Assembly: GCF_900110125.1 (NCBI RefSeq)
Contig: NZ_FOCN01000006.1
Span: 114,921 to 178,920, forward strand
DNA length: 64,000 nucleotides
Source of the DNA: Cryobacterium luteum
Lineage (GTDB): Bacteria > Actinomycetota > Actinomycetes > Actinomycetales > Microbacteriaceae
Direction of reading: 5' to 3'
Shown: piece after piece, positions 43,730 through 51,975 of the stretch
Layout: the number at the start of each line of letters is the position of its first letter
How positions within the stretch are numbered: position 1 is the first letter of the stretch
The notes under the pieces: model-generated
Seen by the model: only the letters and a program-made list of their open reading frames with translations
What the model was told of the DNA's origin: nothing
The model's database searches: none
Translations under genes and position numbers: made by a program

Positions 43730-44167
43730 ATGACAGAAGCCCAGACCGAACAGACCGGCCCCGCCAATCGGGTGAGCGGCATCGGCCGACTCCTCATCGC
43801 CGTTTACGGCGTGCTGGCCCTCGCTGCCACCGGGCGTTCGTTCGTGCAGATCGTGCGCGCTTTCGACGACGCCCCGCTCGCGTACTCGCTGTCGGCTTTG
43901 GCCGCCGTGGTGTATATCGTCGCGACGATCGCCCTGGTCAGGCGCACCGCCCTCTGGTATCGAATCGCCTGGTTCACGATCGGCTTCGAACTGCTCGGCG
44001 TGCTCCTGGTCGGAACGCTGAGCCTCGTCGATCCCGCCCTGTTTCAGCACGCCACAGTGTGGTCGGTCTATGGCAGCGGCTACCTGTTCATTCCCCTCGT
44101 GCTGCCGCTGCTCGGCATGTGGTGGCTCGCGCGCCATCCCCCCGCGCCAACCGGGAGCCGGGCATGA
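43730..44167 (+). CDS. Small membrane protein upstream of ribF
   Basis: This 145-residue protein has four hydrophobic helices (IGRLLIAVYGVLALAATGRSF; LSALAAVVYIVATIALV; IAWFTIGFELLGVLLVGTLS; YLFIPLVLPLLGMWWLA). No domain is recognised. The stop overlaps the ribF ATG by four bases, so it belongs to the truB-ribF transcription unit. Its function is unknown. Confidence 0.72.
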   Translation: MTEAQTEQTGPANRVSGIGRLLIAVYGVLALAATGRSFVQIVRAFDDAPLAYSLSALAAVVYIVATIALVRRTALWYRIAWFTIGFELLGVLLVGTLSLVDPALFQHATVWSVYGSGYLFIPLVLPLLGMWWLARHPPAPTGSRA

Positions 44168-45111
44168 AAACCTTCCACGGCGTCGACTCGGTACCCAGCG
44201 ACTGGCCGCCCTCGGCCGTGAGTATCGGCAAGTTCGACGGCGTGCATGCCGGACACCGGGCCGTTCTCAGCGAGCTCAAGGCCATTGCCGCGCGGGAGCA
44301 GCTCGCCGCCGTCGTGGTCACGTTCGACCGGCATCCGCTTGCCTTGCTGGCTCCCGAGTCCTGCCCGAGCGCACTGATCAGCGCCGATCAGAAGCTCAAG
44401 CTGATCGCCGAGACCGGTGTTGACGCGACCCTGCTGCTCGAATTCAACCACGCCCTGTCGAGCCTGCCGCCACGGCAGTTCATCGAACGCATCCTGGTCA
44501 CCGCCCTGCGCGCCCGCTTCGTGCTGGTCGGTCGCGACTTTCGCTTCGGGGCGAAAGGTGCCGGTGATGTGGCACTGCTGCGTGATCTCGGCGTCGAGTT
44601 CGGCTATGAGGTGCGCATGATCGAGGATGTGATGCCCGATGGTACCCGGAGGGTGTCGTCGACCTGGATTCGCGAGTTGCTCAGCACCGGCGCTGTGGCC
44701 GCGGCCGGCCGTTTGCTCGGGCACGTGCCGACCGTGCGCGGCTTGGTCGTGCACGGCGCTGCTCGCGGTCGCGAGCTGGGCTTTCCCACGGCCAACCTGT
44801 CAGCCGATTCTGAGGGCTTGATTCCCGCTGACGGCGTGTACGCCGGTTGGCTGACGGATGCCGGTGCTCGCTTTCCCGCCGCTATTTCGGTGGGCAACAA
44901 CCCCACCTTCGACGGCGTCGCACAGAAGCAGGTCGAAGCCTACGTGCTCGACGAGGTCAATCTCGACCTGTACGACCACGTCGTCGACGTGTCTTTCGTG
45001 GAACGGATTCGCGGCATGGTCGCCTACTCGGGTATTGATCCGCTGATCGTGCAGATGCGCGATGATGTCGCGCGCGCTCGCACGATTTTGGGCCGCAAGA
45101 CCTCGATCTAG
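44164..45111 (+). CDS. ribF: Bifunctional riboflavin kinase / FAD synthetase
   Basis: This 315-residue enzyme phosphorylates riboflavin to FMN and adenylates FMN to FAD. The N-terminal adenylyltransferase has SIGKFDGVHAGHRAVLSELK (nucleotide-binding HxGH) and the ISSTWIRELL-type block RRVSSTWIRELLS. The C-terminal flavokinase has RGRELGFPTANL and SVGNNPTFDG. The ATG at 44164 overlaps the preceding stop; an in-frame extension further upstream is not supported. It is convergent with a small membrane-protein gene, overlapping by four bases. Confidence 0.95.
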   Translation: MKTFHGVDSVPSDWPPSAVSIGKFDGVHAGHRAVLSELKAIAAREQLAAVVVTFDRHPLALLAPESCPSALISADQKLKLIAETGVDATLLLEFNHALSSLPPRQFIERILVTALRARFVLVGRDFRFGAKGAGDVALLRDLGVEFGYEVRMIEDVMPDGTRRVSSTWIRELLSTGAVAAAGRLLGHVPTVRGLVVHGAARGRELGFPTANLSADSEGLIPADGVYAGWLTDAGARFPAAISVGNNPTFDGVAQKQVEAYVLDEVNLDLYDHVVDVSFVERIRGMVAYSGIDPLIVQMRDDVARARTILGRKTSI

Positions 45112-45326
45112 TCCAGCCGCAGCCGGTTTCCGACGGCGAACCAGGCCGTCGCTCCGAACAGGGGAGCCAGCAGAACGGCCAACACCCAATTCGTGCGCAC
45201 GGTCGGGCACAGATGAGCGGCGCGCCCGATCTGAACCATGGCCACGAGCGAAAGCCCGAGCACGATCATTCCGGCCAGCAGCGCAACGCCGACACCCACC
45301 CACTCATAGTCGCTCGCATTCCCCAT
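45108..45326 (-). CDS. PLDc_N-like small membrane protein
   Basis: This 72-residue two-helix membrane protein resembles the PLDc_N (phospholipase-D-nuclease N-terminal) group: VALLAGMIVLGLSLVAMVQIGRAAH, then CPTVRTNWVLAVLLAPLFGATAWFAVGNRLR. The ATG at 45326 is preferred over the one at 45338 because TATGGT with a seven-base spacer precedes it and overlaps the upstream ATG. The function of stand-alone PLDc_N proteins is not established. Its divergent neighbour is a TetR regulator. Confidence 0.72.
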   Translation of the reverse strand: MGNASDYEWVGVGVALLAGMIVLGLSLVAMVQIGRAAHLCPTVRTNWVLAVLLAPLFGATAWFAVGNRLRLD

Positions 45327-45333
45327 GCCGGAA

Positions 45334-45339
45334 ACCATA
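45334..45339 (-). promoter_or_regulatory. -10 element (TATGGT), leaderless PLDc_N gene
   Basis: TATGGT on the minus strand lies seven bases before the ATG at 45326 and overlaps the alternative ATG, which therefore cannot be used if transcription starts at the gene. Confidence 0.5.
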
Positions 45340-45370
45340 CCAAAAAGAATGTTTATTGTATAGCCACAAA

Positions 45371-45380
45371 GGTGTACACC
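45371..45380. promoter_or_regulatory. Palindrome upstream of the ScbR-like regulator
   Basis: GGTGTACACC is a perfect 10-bp palindrome in the AT-rich spacer between the divergent PLDc_N and TetR genes, 75 nt before the TetR ATG. It is a candidate autoregulatory site; a TACGCT -10 for the TetR gene lies at 45419-45424. Confidence 0.45.
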
Positions 45381-45454
45381 GGTTGTCTGGGGAACTCCTG
45401 GGGGTCAGTTCGCCCCGGTACGCTGGGGGCACGAGCATTTTTCCTGGGGGTTCC

Positions 45455-46114
45455 ATGCAACAACAAGCACGAGCTATTGAAACGCGCGCCGCGATAATCC
45501 GCGGCGCGGCGGCAGCGTTCGAACAGCGCGGCTACGGCAGCACGTCCCTGGCTCAGGTGAGCGCTGCCGCCGGGGTCACCAAGGGCGCACTGTACTTCCA
45601 CTTCGATTCCAAGGAAGCGCTCGCGGTCGCCATCATTGACGCCCAGCACGAGCAGTCGGTCGGTGCCGGTCAACTGCTGCTCGAGAACGACGTTCCCGGC
45701 CTGCGCGCCCTCATCTCCATGTCCTACGAGCTGGCTCGCCAGCTGCGCGACGACCTCATCGTGAGCGCCGGGGTGCGCCTAACGATTGAAGCGGCCAACT
45801 TCTCCACGCCGGTGTCCGCGCCGTATCTGGACTGGATGGTCACCTGTGAGGAATTCCTGCGCCGGGGAATCACCGCGGGCGATGTGACTCCCACCTTGGA
45901 CGTGTGTGCGGCTGCGGCCTTTTTCACGGCCGCCTTCACGGGGGTGCAGGTCGTCTCCGACGTGCTAACCGGGCGCAGCGACATCGACCAACGCCTCACC
46001 GAGATGTGGGCGATGCTCCTGCCTGGCCTTGTCGCGGCTGAGCGCTGGCCCGAACTGCGGAATCTCGCGGCCGAGGTGCAGCGGGAACGCGCCGCGGCCC
46101 TGGCCCTAGACTGA
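45455..46114 (+). CDS. TetR regulator of the gamma-butyrolactone receptor (ScbR/ArpA) type
   Basis: This 219-residue TetR protein strongly recalls autoregulator receptors of Streptomyces: RAIETRAAIIRGAAAAFEQRGY, AAGVTKGALYFHFDSKEALAVAIIDAQ (DNA-binding domain), SAGVRLTIEA, FTGVQVVSDVLTG and MWAMLLPGLVA in the ligand domain. Such receptors bind gamma-butyrolactones and release DNA. No AfsA-type butyrolactone synthase is in the window, so the ligand may come from elsewhere or differ. The ATG at 45455 follows CTGGGGG. A transporter gene starts four bases after it. Family placement is from remembered motifs, not an alignment. Confidence 0.75.
   Translation: MQQQARAIETRAAIIRGAAAAFEQRGYGSTSLAQVSAAAGVTKGALYFHFDSKEALAVAIIDAQHEQSVGAGQLLLENDVPGLRALISMSYELARQLRDDLIVSAGVRLTIEAANFSTPVSAPYLDWMVTCEEFLRRGITAGDVTPTLDVCAAAAFFTAAFTGVQVVSDVLTGRSDIDQRLTEMWAMLLPGLVAAERWPELRNLAAEVQRERAAALALD
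46107..46112 (+). promoter_or_regulatory. -10 element (TAGACT), leaderless MFS gene
   Basis: TAGACT lies six bases (GACCGA) before the GTG of the transporter, inside the end of the TetR gene. The transporter can therefore be expressed independently of its neighbour. Confidence 0.5.
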
Positions 46115-46118
46115 CCGA

Positions 46119-47342
46119 GTGAATACCGCCGTCTCGCGTCGACTGCTGCCGGGGCGGGGCCTGGCTCTGCTGGGGCTTCTCGTGGTCGCGGCGAACCTGC
46201 GCACCGCGGTCGCCGCGCTCTCACCGATCGTGGCCGAGGTGAACGCCGATATTCCACTCGGTGCGATTTCTCTGGGTGTGCTCGGCATGCTTCCTCCGGT
46301 GTGTTTCGCCTTCTTCGGCATATTCACCCCCATGATCACGCGCCGGCACGGCTTGGAAGTTCCGCTCGTGCTCGCTCTCGTGGCCATTCTGATCGGACAC
46401 GTCACTCGTGGTCTGTCCGGCTCGCTCACCGTGCTCATCCTCGGCAGCGTCATCGCCTTCGCTGGGCTTGGCGTCGGTAATGTACTCCTGCCGCCGCTCG
46501 TCAAGAAATACTTCCCCGACCGCGTTGGGCTTGTGACGAGCCTCTACGTCACCGTGCTCTCGCTGAGTACCCTGATCCCGGCCCTGATCGCCGTTCCGGT
46601 AGCGGATGCCTCAAGCTGGCGCGTGTCGCTCGGCATGTGGATGCTGCTTGCTCTGTTCGCGCTGGTTCCCTGGGTCACCCTGCTGGTGCGGCACCGCACC
46701 GCGAGTCAGTCCGGCCCCGTCGTCGAGGAGGCTGACGCCGCGATTCTGGGTCGACTGTGGACGTCGTCGATCGCTTGGGCGATCGCCGGCGTTTTCGCGG
46801 CCTCGTCGCTCAACGCCTACGCCATGTTCGCCTGGCTGCCGCAACTGCTCGTCGACACCGCCGGGGTCAGTCCGGCGCAAGCCGGAACGCTGCTGGCCCT
46901 CTACGCCAGCATGGGTATTCCGTGCGCGCTGATCATTCCGGTACTCACGGCGCGCCTGACCAACGTGGGACCGCTCGTCTACGTCGGCGTGTTCGCGTTC
47001 GTAGCCGGCGACCTCGGGCTGTTCTTGGTGCCAGAGACCCTGACCTGGCTGTGGGTCAGCCTGGCCGGCCTCGGCCCGCTGTTCTTCCCCTTCGCTCTTG
47101 TACTCATCAACCTGCGCACCCGCACCCACGCCGGCGCCGTCGCGCTGAGCAGCTTCGTGCAGAGCGTCGGCTACACCCTGGGCGCCCTGGGCCCGCTGAT
47201 CGTCGGCCTGCTGCACGAGCTCAGCGGCGGGTGGAGGTGGCCGCTCGGCTTTCTGATGGTCAGTGCCCTGGCCATCATCATCGCCGGGGCCGTGATCGGT
47301 CGTCCGCACGTGCTGGAGGACGATGTCGCCCGCTCGCGCTGA
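46119..47342 (+). CDS. MFS transporter, CynX/NimT family
   Basis: This 407-residue major-facilitator protein has about twelve transmembrane helices. LVVAANLRTAVAALSPIVAEV at the start is the CynX/NimT hallmark, together with GNVLLPPLVKKYFPDRVGLVTSLY and VALSSFVQSVGYTLGALGPLIVGLLHE. Family members move cyanate, nitroimidazoles or unknown small anions. It starts at GTG, five bases after the TetR stop, so regulation by that protein is likely. The actual substrate is unknown. Confidence 0.87.
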   Translation: MNTAVSRRLLPGRGLALLGLLVVAANLRTAVAALSPIVAEVNADIPLGAISLGVLGMLPPVCFAFFGIFTPMITRRHGLEVPLVLALVAILIGHVTRGLSGSLTVLILGSVIAFAGLGVGNVLLPPLVKKYFPDRVGLVTSLYVTVLSLSTLIPALIAVPVADASSWRVSLGMWMLLALFALVPWVTLLVRHRTASQSGPVVEEADAAILGRLWTSSIAWAIAGVFAASSLNAYAMFAWLPQLLVDTAGVSPAQAGTLLALYASMGIPCALIIPVLTARLTNVGPLVYVGVFAFVAGDLGLFLVPETLTWLWVSLAGLGPLFFPFALVLINLRTRTHAGAVALSSFVQSVGYTLGALGPLIVGLLHELSGGWRWPLGFLMVSALAIIIAGAVIGRPHVLEDDVARSR

Positions 47343-47343
47343 C

Positions 47344-47371
47344 GCTCGGCCTTCGTGAGCAGAGCCCGAGC
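47344..47371. terminator. Weak hairpin between convergent genes
   Basis: GCTCGG (47344-47349) and CCGAGC (47366-47371) can pair over a 16-nt loop between the convergent transporter and ROK genes. It is weak and has no T-run. Confidence 0.35.
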
Positions 47372-48316
47372 TCAGGGCACCAGTTTGGCGCGGTGGATCA
47401 GCGCTGCGGCGCCGATGAGCGGGCCGTCGCCCGACAGCGCTGACGGCACCACCCGCACCCGGGTCGCGTAGGCGAACTGCACACGCTGCGCGATGGCCTC
47501 CCGCGCGAACACGAGCAGGTCGCCAGTGACGTTGGAGAAGCCGCCGCCGATGGCGACGAGGTCGAGGTCGAGCAGTGTCGCGGCGGAGGCGATCGCCTGG
47601 CCGAGTGCCCGTCCGCTGCGCGCGACGGCCGCGACGGCGATCGGGTCGGCGGCCGCGTAGGCCTCGGCCAGGTCTTCGCCCGACTCGCCGGGGAATCCCT
47701 GCCGACGAGCCCAGGCGACGGTTTTCGGTCCGGAGGCGATCGCCTCGATGCAGCCGACCCCGCCGCAGGCGCAGGCGTCGGAAAAGCCACCCACCTCGAT
47801 GTGACCGATATGGCCGGCGTTGCCGGTCGGCCCCGATGCGGTCACTCCGCCGAGAATGAGGCCGCCGCCGATGCCGGTCGACACGATCATGCCCATGAGG
47901 TTGTCGACGCCCTGCCCGGCGCCCACCCAGTGCTCGGCGAGGGTGATGCACAGCCCGTCCATGCGCAGGCGCACGGGCAGGTTGGGCACGAGCGCGGCGA
48001 CCAACTGTTTGAGGGGGTACTCACGCCACACCGGCAGGTTCAACGGCGACACCGCTCCGTCTCGCAGATGAATGGGCCCGGCGCAACCGATTCCGACCCC
48101 GATCAGGGCCGCGCCGACCGGCAGCAAGGCGCGAGCCTCATTGACCACGCTCGTGACCGCGACGGCGAGCCGCTCGCTCGACGCGGTCGCGCCGGTCGCC
48201 GCCCGGCGACGACTGGAGCCGAGTACAACGCCGCGATCATCCACGAGGGCGGCCTCGACCTTGGTGCCGCCGACATCAACGGCGAGAACGAAACGGGGCC
48301 GGGCAGTGCTGCTCAT
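47372..48316 (-). CDS. ROK-family sugar kinase
   Basis: This 314-residue ROK protein would phosphorylate a sugar using ATP. The phosphate loop is AVDVGGTKVEAALVDDRG, followed by GIGCAGPIHL, STGIGGGLILGG and the zinc-binding ROK motif GHIEVGGFSDACACGGVGCIEAI (C-x-C-G-G-x-G-C). No N-terminal helix-turn-helix is present, so it is a kinase rather than a ROK repressor. The ATG at 48316 is used; a long extension upstream would be antisense to the deo genes. Divergent from a SorC/DeoR regulator, its substrate may be a sugar of that pathway. Confidence 0.85.
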   Translation of the reverse strand: MSSTARPRFVLAVDVGGTKVEAALVDDRGVVLGSSRRRAATGATASSERLAVAVTSVVNEARALLPVGAALIGVGIGCAGPIHLRDGAVSPLNLPVWREYPLKQLVAALVPNLPVRLRMDGLCITLAEHWVGAGQGVDNLMGMIVSTGIGGGLILGGVTASGPTGNAGHIGHIEVGGFSDACACGGVGCIEAIASGPKTVAWARRQGFPGESGEDLAEAYAAADPIAVAAVARSGRALGQAIASAATLLDLDLVAIGGGFSNVTGDLLVFAREAIAQRVQFAYATRVRVVPSALSGDGPLIGAAALIHRAKLVP

Positions 48317-48322
48317 GCATCG

Positions 48323-48328
48323 ATCGTA
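48323..48328 (-). promoter_or_regulatory. -10 element (TACGAT), leaderless ROK gene
   Basis: TACGAT on the minus strand lies six bases before the ROK ATG. Confidence 0.5.
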
Positions 48329-48364
48329 CTGGCGCCAGCACCGGCCCCCGTTCGGGCCCCAGGT

Positions 48365-48380
48365 TTGCTCACATGAGCAA
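48365..48380. promoter_or_regulatory. Operator candidate between ROK and deoR-like genes
   Basis: TTGCTCA-CA-TGAGCAA is a 16-bp interrupted palindrome with perfect 7-bp arms. It lies between the divergent ROK and SorC/DeoR genes, upstream of a TAGGCT -10 at 48419-48424, as expected for the operator of this regulator. Confidence 0.65.
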
Positions 48381-48454
48381 TAATCCCTACGACTGTTGAT
48401 TCGTGCGGCCGGGAGACGTAGGCTGGGCCCAAACGATTGGACCGCGACACCACC

Positions 48455-49411
48455 ATGAGCGACACCGACGAACTCCTGTCCATCCGCGCCGCCGAGTTGT
48501 ACTACGAAGAAAACCAGACCCAGGACGAGATCGGCGTCATTTTGCGCCTTACCCGCTGGAAGGTCGGCCGGTTGCTCGCGAGCGCCAAGGCCAACGGTTT
48601 CATCCGCATCGAGATCGTGCACCCCCGCGCCCGCCGGCTGCCGATCGAACGGCGCCTCCGCGAATCTACCGGCCTTACCGACGCGATCGTCGTCTCCTCC
48701 GCCGGGGTGTCGAGTGACGCCGAGCTGCAGTCGCGCACTGCTCAGGCCGCCGCCGACTATCTCACCAGCCTGCGCCCGATTCCGCGCACCCTCGGCATCA
48801 GCTGGGGGCGCACCCTGCACGACGTCTCCCTGCACCTGAAACAGGGCTGGGCGCCGGGGGTGAACGTGGTGCAGATCAACGGTGGCGTCAGCCTGAACCA
48901 ACGCACCGGCACCGCGGCATCCACTGCGGTGACCATCGCGCACAAAGCCGACGGTTCGGCCACCCTGCTGCCGAGCCCCGCCATCTTCGAACGCCTCGAA
49001 ACCAAGCAGGCGATGGAGGCCGACCGCACCATCGCCGGGGTGCTCGCCCTGGCCCGCAACGCCCAGGCCTACGTCTTCAGCGCCGGTCAGGCTGACGCGA
49101 ATTCCGCCCTCGTCGACAGCGGCTACCTGACCGTGGAGCAGATCAACGAGCTCGTGGCGAAGGGCGCTGTCGGCGACGTCGTCGGCCGCTACATCGACAA
49201 GCACGGTCGCATCGTCGACCCGGAACTCAACGAGCGCACAGTCGGCATTCAGATCGACCAGTTGCGCCGTGCCCCACTCACCATCGCGGTCATCTCCGGA
49301 AACACCAAGCACGCCATTGCCCGCGCCGTCGTGCGTAATGGGCTGTGCACCGTGCTGGTGACCGACGAAGACACCGCGAACGCACTGCTTCAGGATAAGG
49401 ACACCCCATGA
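48455..49411 (+). CDS. deoR: SorC/DeoR-type sugar-binding transcriptional regulator
   Basis: This 318-residue regulator has an N-terminal helix-turn-helix (ELLSIRAAELYYEENQTQDEIGVILRLTRWKVGRLLASAKANGFIRI) of the SorC type and a C-terminal sugar-phosphate-binding domain (LGISWGRTLHDVSLHL, VVQINGGVSLNQRTGTAASTAVTIAH). These proteins resemble B. subtilis DeoR, which responds to deoxyribose-5-phosphate, matching the adjacent deoC. The ATG at 48455 is chosen over a TTG at 48437 because it starts the conserved region and leaves room for a 24-nt leader. The stop overlaps the deoC ATG. Confidence 0.87.
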   Translation: MSDTDELLSIRAAELYYEENQTQDEIGVILRLTRWKVGRLLASAKANGFIRIEIVHPRARRLPIERRLRESTGLTDAIVVSSAGVSSDAELQSRTAQAAADYLTSLRPIPRTLGISWGRTLHDVSLHLKQGWAPGVNVVQINGGVSLNQRTGTAASTAVTIAHKADGSATLLPSPAIFERLETKQAMEADRTIAGVLALARNAQAYVFSAGQADANSALVDSGYLTVEQINELVAKGAVGDVVGRYIDKHGRIVDPELNERTVGIQIDQLRRAPLTIAVISGNTKHAIARAVVRNGLCTVLVTDEDTANALLQDKDTP

Positions 49412-50421
49412 CCAACAGCCCATTGGCCGCCGACCAGCCCGATCAGCGAGCCCTTGCGCTGATCGGCGGGGAAGCGACCGACGCCAACCTGCGCCGGTAC
49501 CTGCACGGAATCCCCGGAATCGACGCCGTCGGTCTCGAGGCTCGCGCCGCCGATCTCGGCACCCGGTCGATCAAGACCAGCTCCAAACGCTGGGCGATCG
49601 ACACCATCATCGGACTGATCGACCTCACCACCCTCGAGGGCGCTGACACCCCCGGCAAAGTGCGTTCACTCGTCGCTAAAGCGCTCGTTCCCGACCCTGG
49701 CGATCCCGGCTGCCCCCGTGTCGCCGCCGTCTGCGTGTACGGAGACATGGTCGGCGCCGCCGTCACCGCGCTTGGTTCGGCCCACGCTGCCGGTGGAACA
49801 GAGGGAATCAACGTGGCCGCCGTCGCGACCGCTTTCCCGAGCGGTCGAGCGTCCCTCGCCGTCAAGCTCGCCGACGTGCACGACGCCGTCGCAGCCGGCG
49901 CCGACGAGATCGACATGGTCATCGACCGCGGTGCTTTTCTGGCCGGCCGGTTCGGCCAGGTCTACGACGAGATCGTCGCCGTCAAGGAGGTCTGCCGTCG
50001 TGCCGACGGAACCCTCGCCCACCTCAAGGTGATTCTCGAAACCGGCGAACTGAACACCTACGACAATGTGCGCCGTGCCTCCTGGCTGGCCATCCTCGCC
50101 GGCGCAGACTTCATCAAGACTTCCACCGGAAAGGTGGCCCCGGCCGCGACGCTGCCGGTGACGTTGTCGATGCTCGAGGTCGTTCGCGACTGGCACCGAC
50201 TCACCGGCGTGCGCATCGGCGTCAAGCCGGCCGGCGGTATCCGTACCTCCAAAGACGCCATCAAATACCTCGTGACGGTCGCCGAAACCGTGGGGGAGGA
50301 GTGGCTCGTGCCGCATCTGTTCCGCTTCGGCGCCTCCAGCCTGCTGAACGACGTGCTGCTGCAGCGCCAGAAGATGACCACCGGGCACTACTCCGGCCCC
50401 GACTACGTGACGATTGACTAG
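49408..50421 (+). CDS. deoC: Deoxyribose-phosphate aldolase
   Basis: This 337-residue class-I aldolase cleaves 2-deoxyribose-5-phosphate to acetaldehyde and glyceraldehyde-3-phosphate. The Schiff-base Lys is in GADFIKTSTGKVAP, with VATAFPSGRASLAVKLADVHDAVAAGADEIDMVID before it and GVKPAGGIRTSKDAIKYLV (second active Lys) after it. It is longer than E. coli DeoC because of N-terminal and C-terminal extensions, a usual feature of this actinobacterial group. It overlaps the regulator by four bases and is followed by aldehyde dehydrogenases that can remove acetaldehyde. Confidence 0.93.
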   Translation: MTNSPLAADQPDQRALALIGGEATDANLRRYLHGIPGIDAVGLEARAADLGTRSIKTSSKRWAIDTIIGLIDLTTLEGADTPGKVRSLVAKALVPDPGDPGCPRVAAVCVYGDMVGAAVTALGSAHAAGGTEGINVAAVATAFPSGRASLAVKLADVHDAVAAGADEIDMVIDRGAFLAGRFGQVYDEIVAVKEVCRRADGTLAHLKVILETGELNTYDNVRRASWLAILAGADFIKTSTGKVAPAATLPVTLSMLEVVRDWHRLTGVRIGVKPAGGIRTSKDAIKYLVTVAETVGEEWLVPHLFRFGASSLLNDVLLQRQKMTTGHYSGPDYVTID

Positions 50422-50430
50422 GGAACGACC

Positions 50431-51975
50431 ATGAAATTTCTCGACTACGCCCCGGCCCCCGAGTCGCAGGCCCTGCTCAACCTCAAAAGCGACTACGGCC
50501 TGTTCATCAACGGTGACTTCACCGCCGGCCGCGGTACCCCCTTTCAGAGCATCAATCCGGCCACCGAGCAACGGATCGCGATGATCGCCACCGCCAATGA
50601 AACGGATGTCGACGCCGCCGTCGCCGCCGCCCGGCACGCCTACGACGGCGTCTGGTCGCGTCTGTCCGGAAGCGACCGCGGCAAGTACCTGTTTCGCATC
50701 GCCCGCCTGGTGCAGGAACGCGCCCGCGAACTGGCCGTCGCCGAAACCCTCGACAACGGCAAGCCAATCAAAGAAACCCGCGACGTCGACATTCCGCTCG
50801 TCGCGGCCTGGTTCTTCTACTACGCCGGCTGGGCTGACAAGCTCGACCACGCCGGAGTGGGCCCCAACCCGGCCTCGCTCGGCGTCGCCGCCCAGGTCAT
50901 CCCGTGGAATTTTCCGCTCATGATGCTGGCCTGGAAGATCGCCCCCGCGCTCGCTGCCGGAAATACCGTCGTGCTCAAGCCCGCCGAGACGACCTCGCTC
51001 ACCGCTCTGCTGTTTGCTGAGATCCTGCAGCAGGCGGATCTGCCGGCCGGGGTGGTGAACATCATCACCGGCGACGGAAGCACCGGTCTTGCCCTCGTCA
51101 ACCACCCCGGGATCAATAAGGTCGCCTTTACCGGCTCGACCTCGGTCGGCCGAATGATCGCCCGTTCGGTCGCCGGAACCGAGAAAAAGCTCAGCCTCGA
51201 ACTCGGCGGCAAGGGCGCCAACATCGTCTTCGACGACGCCCCGATCGACCAGGCCGTCGAGGGCATCGTGCGCGGCATCTTCTTCAACCAGGGCCACGTC
51301 TGCTGTGCCGGAAGCCGCCTGCTCGTGCAGGAAAGCATCCACGACGACGTCGTCGACCGGCTCAAACGCCGCATGCAGACCCTGCGCCTCGGCGACCCGC
51401 TCGACAAGAACACCGACATCGGCGCCATCAACAGCGCCGAACAGCTCGCCCGCATCCGCGAACTGTCCGCGCGAGGCCAGCAAGAGGGCGCCGAACGTTG
51501 GAGCGCCGACTGCGCCATCCCCGAGAACGGCTTCTGGTTCGCGCCGACCATCTTCACCAACGTCACGACCAGCCACCGCATCGCCCGCGACGAAATCTTC
51601 GGCCCGGTGCTTTCCGTGCTCACCTTCCGCACCCCGGCCGAGGCCATCGCCAAGGCCAACAACACCCCCTACGGCCTCTCGGCCGGCATCTGGAGCGACA
51701 AGGGCAGCCGCATCCTCGCCGTCGCCGACAAACTGCGCGCCGGCGTCATCTGGGCGAATACCTTCAACCAGTTCGACCCGTCCAGCCCGTTCGGCGGCTA
51801 CAAAGAGAGCGGCTACGGCCGCGAGGGTGGCCGCCACGGCCTCGCCGCCTACCTCAAGCCCGCCGTGCGCTCCGGCTCGCGGTCGATCGCCGCCGCCGAC
51901 CGCGTCACACCCGTCAGCAAGAAGTCCGCATCCGCCGGCAAGAAGTCCGCATCCGCAGAGAAGGCCGCCAAGTGA
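50431..51975 (+). CDS. Aldehyde dehydrogenase with Lys/Ala-rich tail
   Basis: This 514-residue NAD(P)-dependent aldehyde dehydrogenase probably oxidises acetaldehyde from DeoC to acetate. The Rossmann region has PWNFPLMMLAWKIAPALAAGN, the catalytic Glu lies in LELGGKGANIVFDDA and the nucleophilic Cys in NQGHVCCAGSRLLVQ. The C-terminal 20-odd residues form a basic Lys/Ser/Ala tail (SKKSASAGKKSASAEKAAK) encoded partly by a 21-base tandem duplication at 51918-51956. The stop overlaps the GTG of the next gene. Confidence 0.9.
   Translation: MKFLDYAPAPESQALLNLKSDYGLFINGDFTAGRGTPFQSINPATEQRIAMIATANETDVDAAVAAARHAYDGVWSRLSGSDRGKYLFRIARLVQERARELAVAETLDNGKPIKETRDVDIPLVAAWFFYYAGWADKLDHAGVGPNPASLGVAAQVIPWNFPLMMLAWKIAPALAAGNTVVLKPAETTSLTALLFAEILQQADLPAGVVNIITGDGSTGLALVNHPGINKVAFTGSTSVGRMIARSVAGTEKKLSLELGGKGANIVFDDAPIDQAVEGIVRGIFFNQGHVCCAGSRLLVQESIHDDVVDRLKRRMQTLRLGDPLDKNTDIGAINSAEQLARIRELSARGQQEGAERWSADCAIPENGFWFAPTIFTNVTTSHRIARDEIFGPVLSVLTFRTPAEAIAKANNTPYGLSAGIWSDKGSRILAVADKLRAGVIWANTFNQFDPSSPFGGYKESGYGREGGRHGLAAYLKPAVRSGSRSIAAADRVTPVSKKSASAGKKSASAEKAAK
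51918..51956 (+). repeat. 21-base tandem duplication in the aldehyde dehydrogenase tail
   Basis: CAAGAAGTCCGCATCCGC occurs twice with a 21-base period and encodes the repeated KKSASA segment of the C-terminal tail. Confidence 0.75.

Noticed and set aside
48317..49423. Extension of the ROK gene across the deoR/deoC region
   Set aside because: It would run antisense to the well-supported SorC/DeoR regulator; the ROK domain starts exactly at the ATG ending at 48316.
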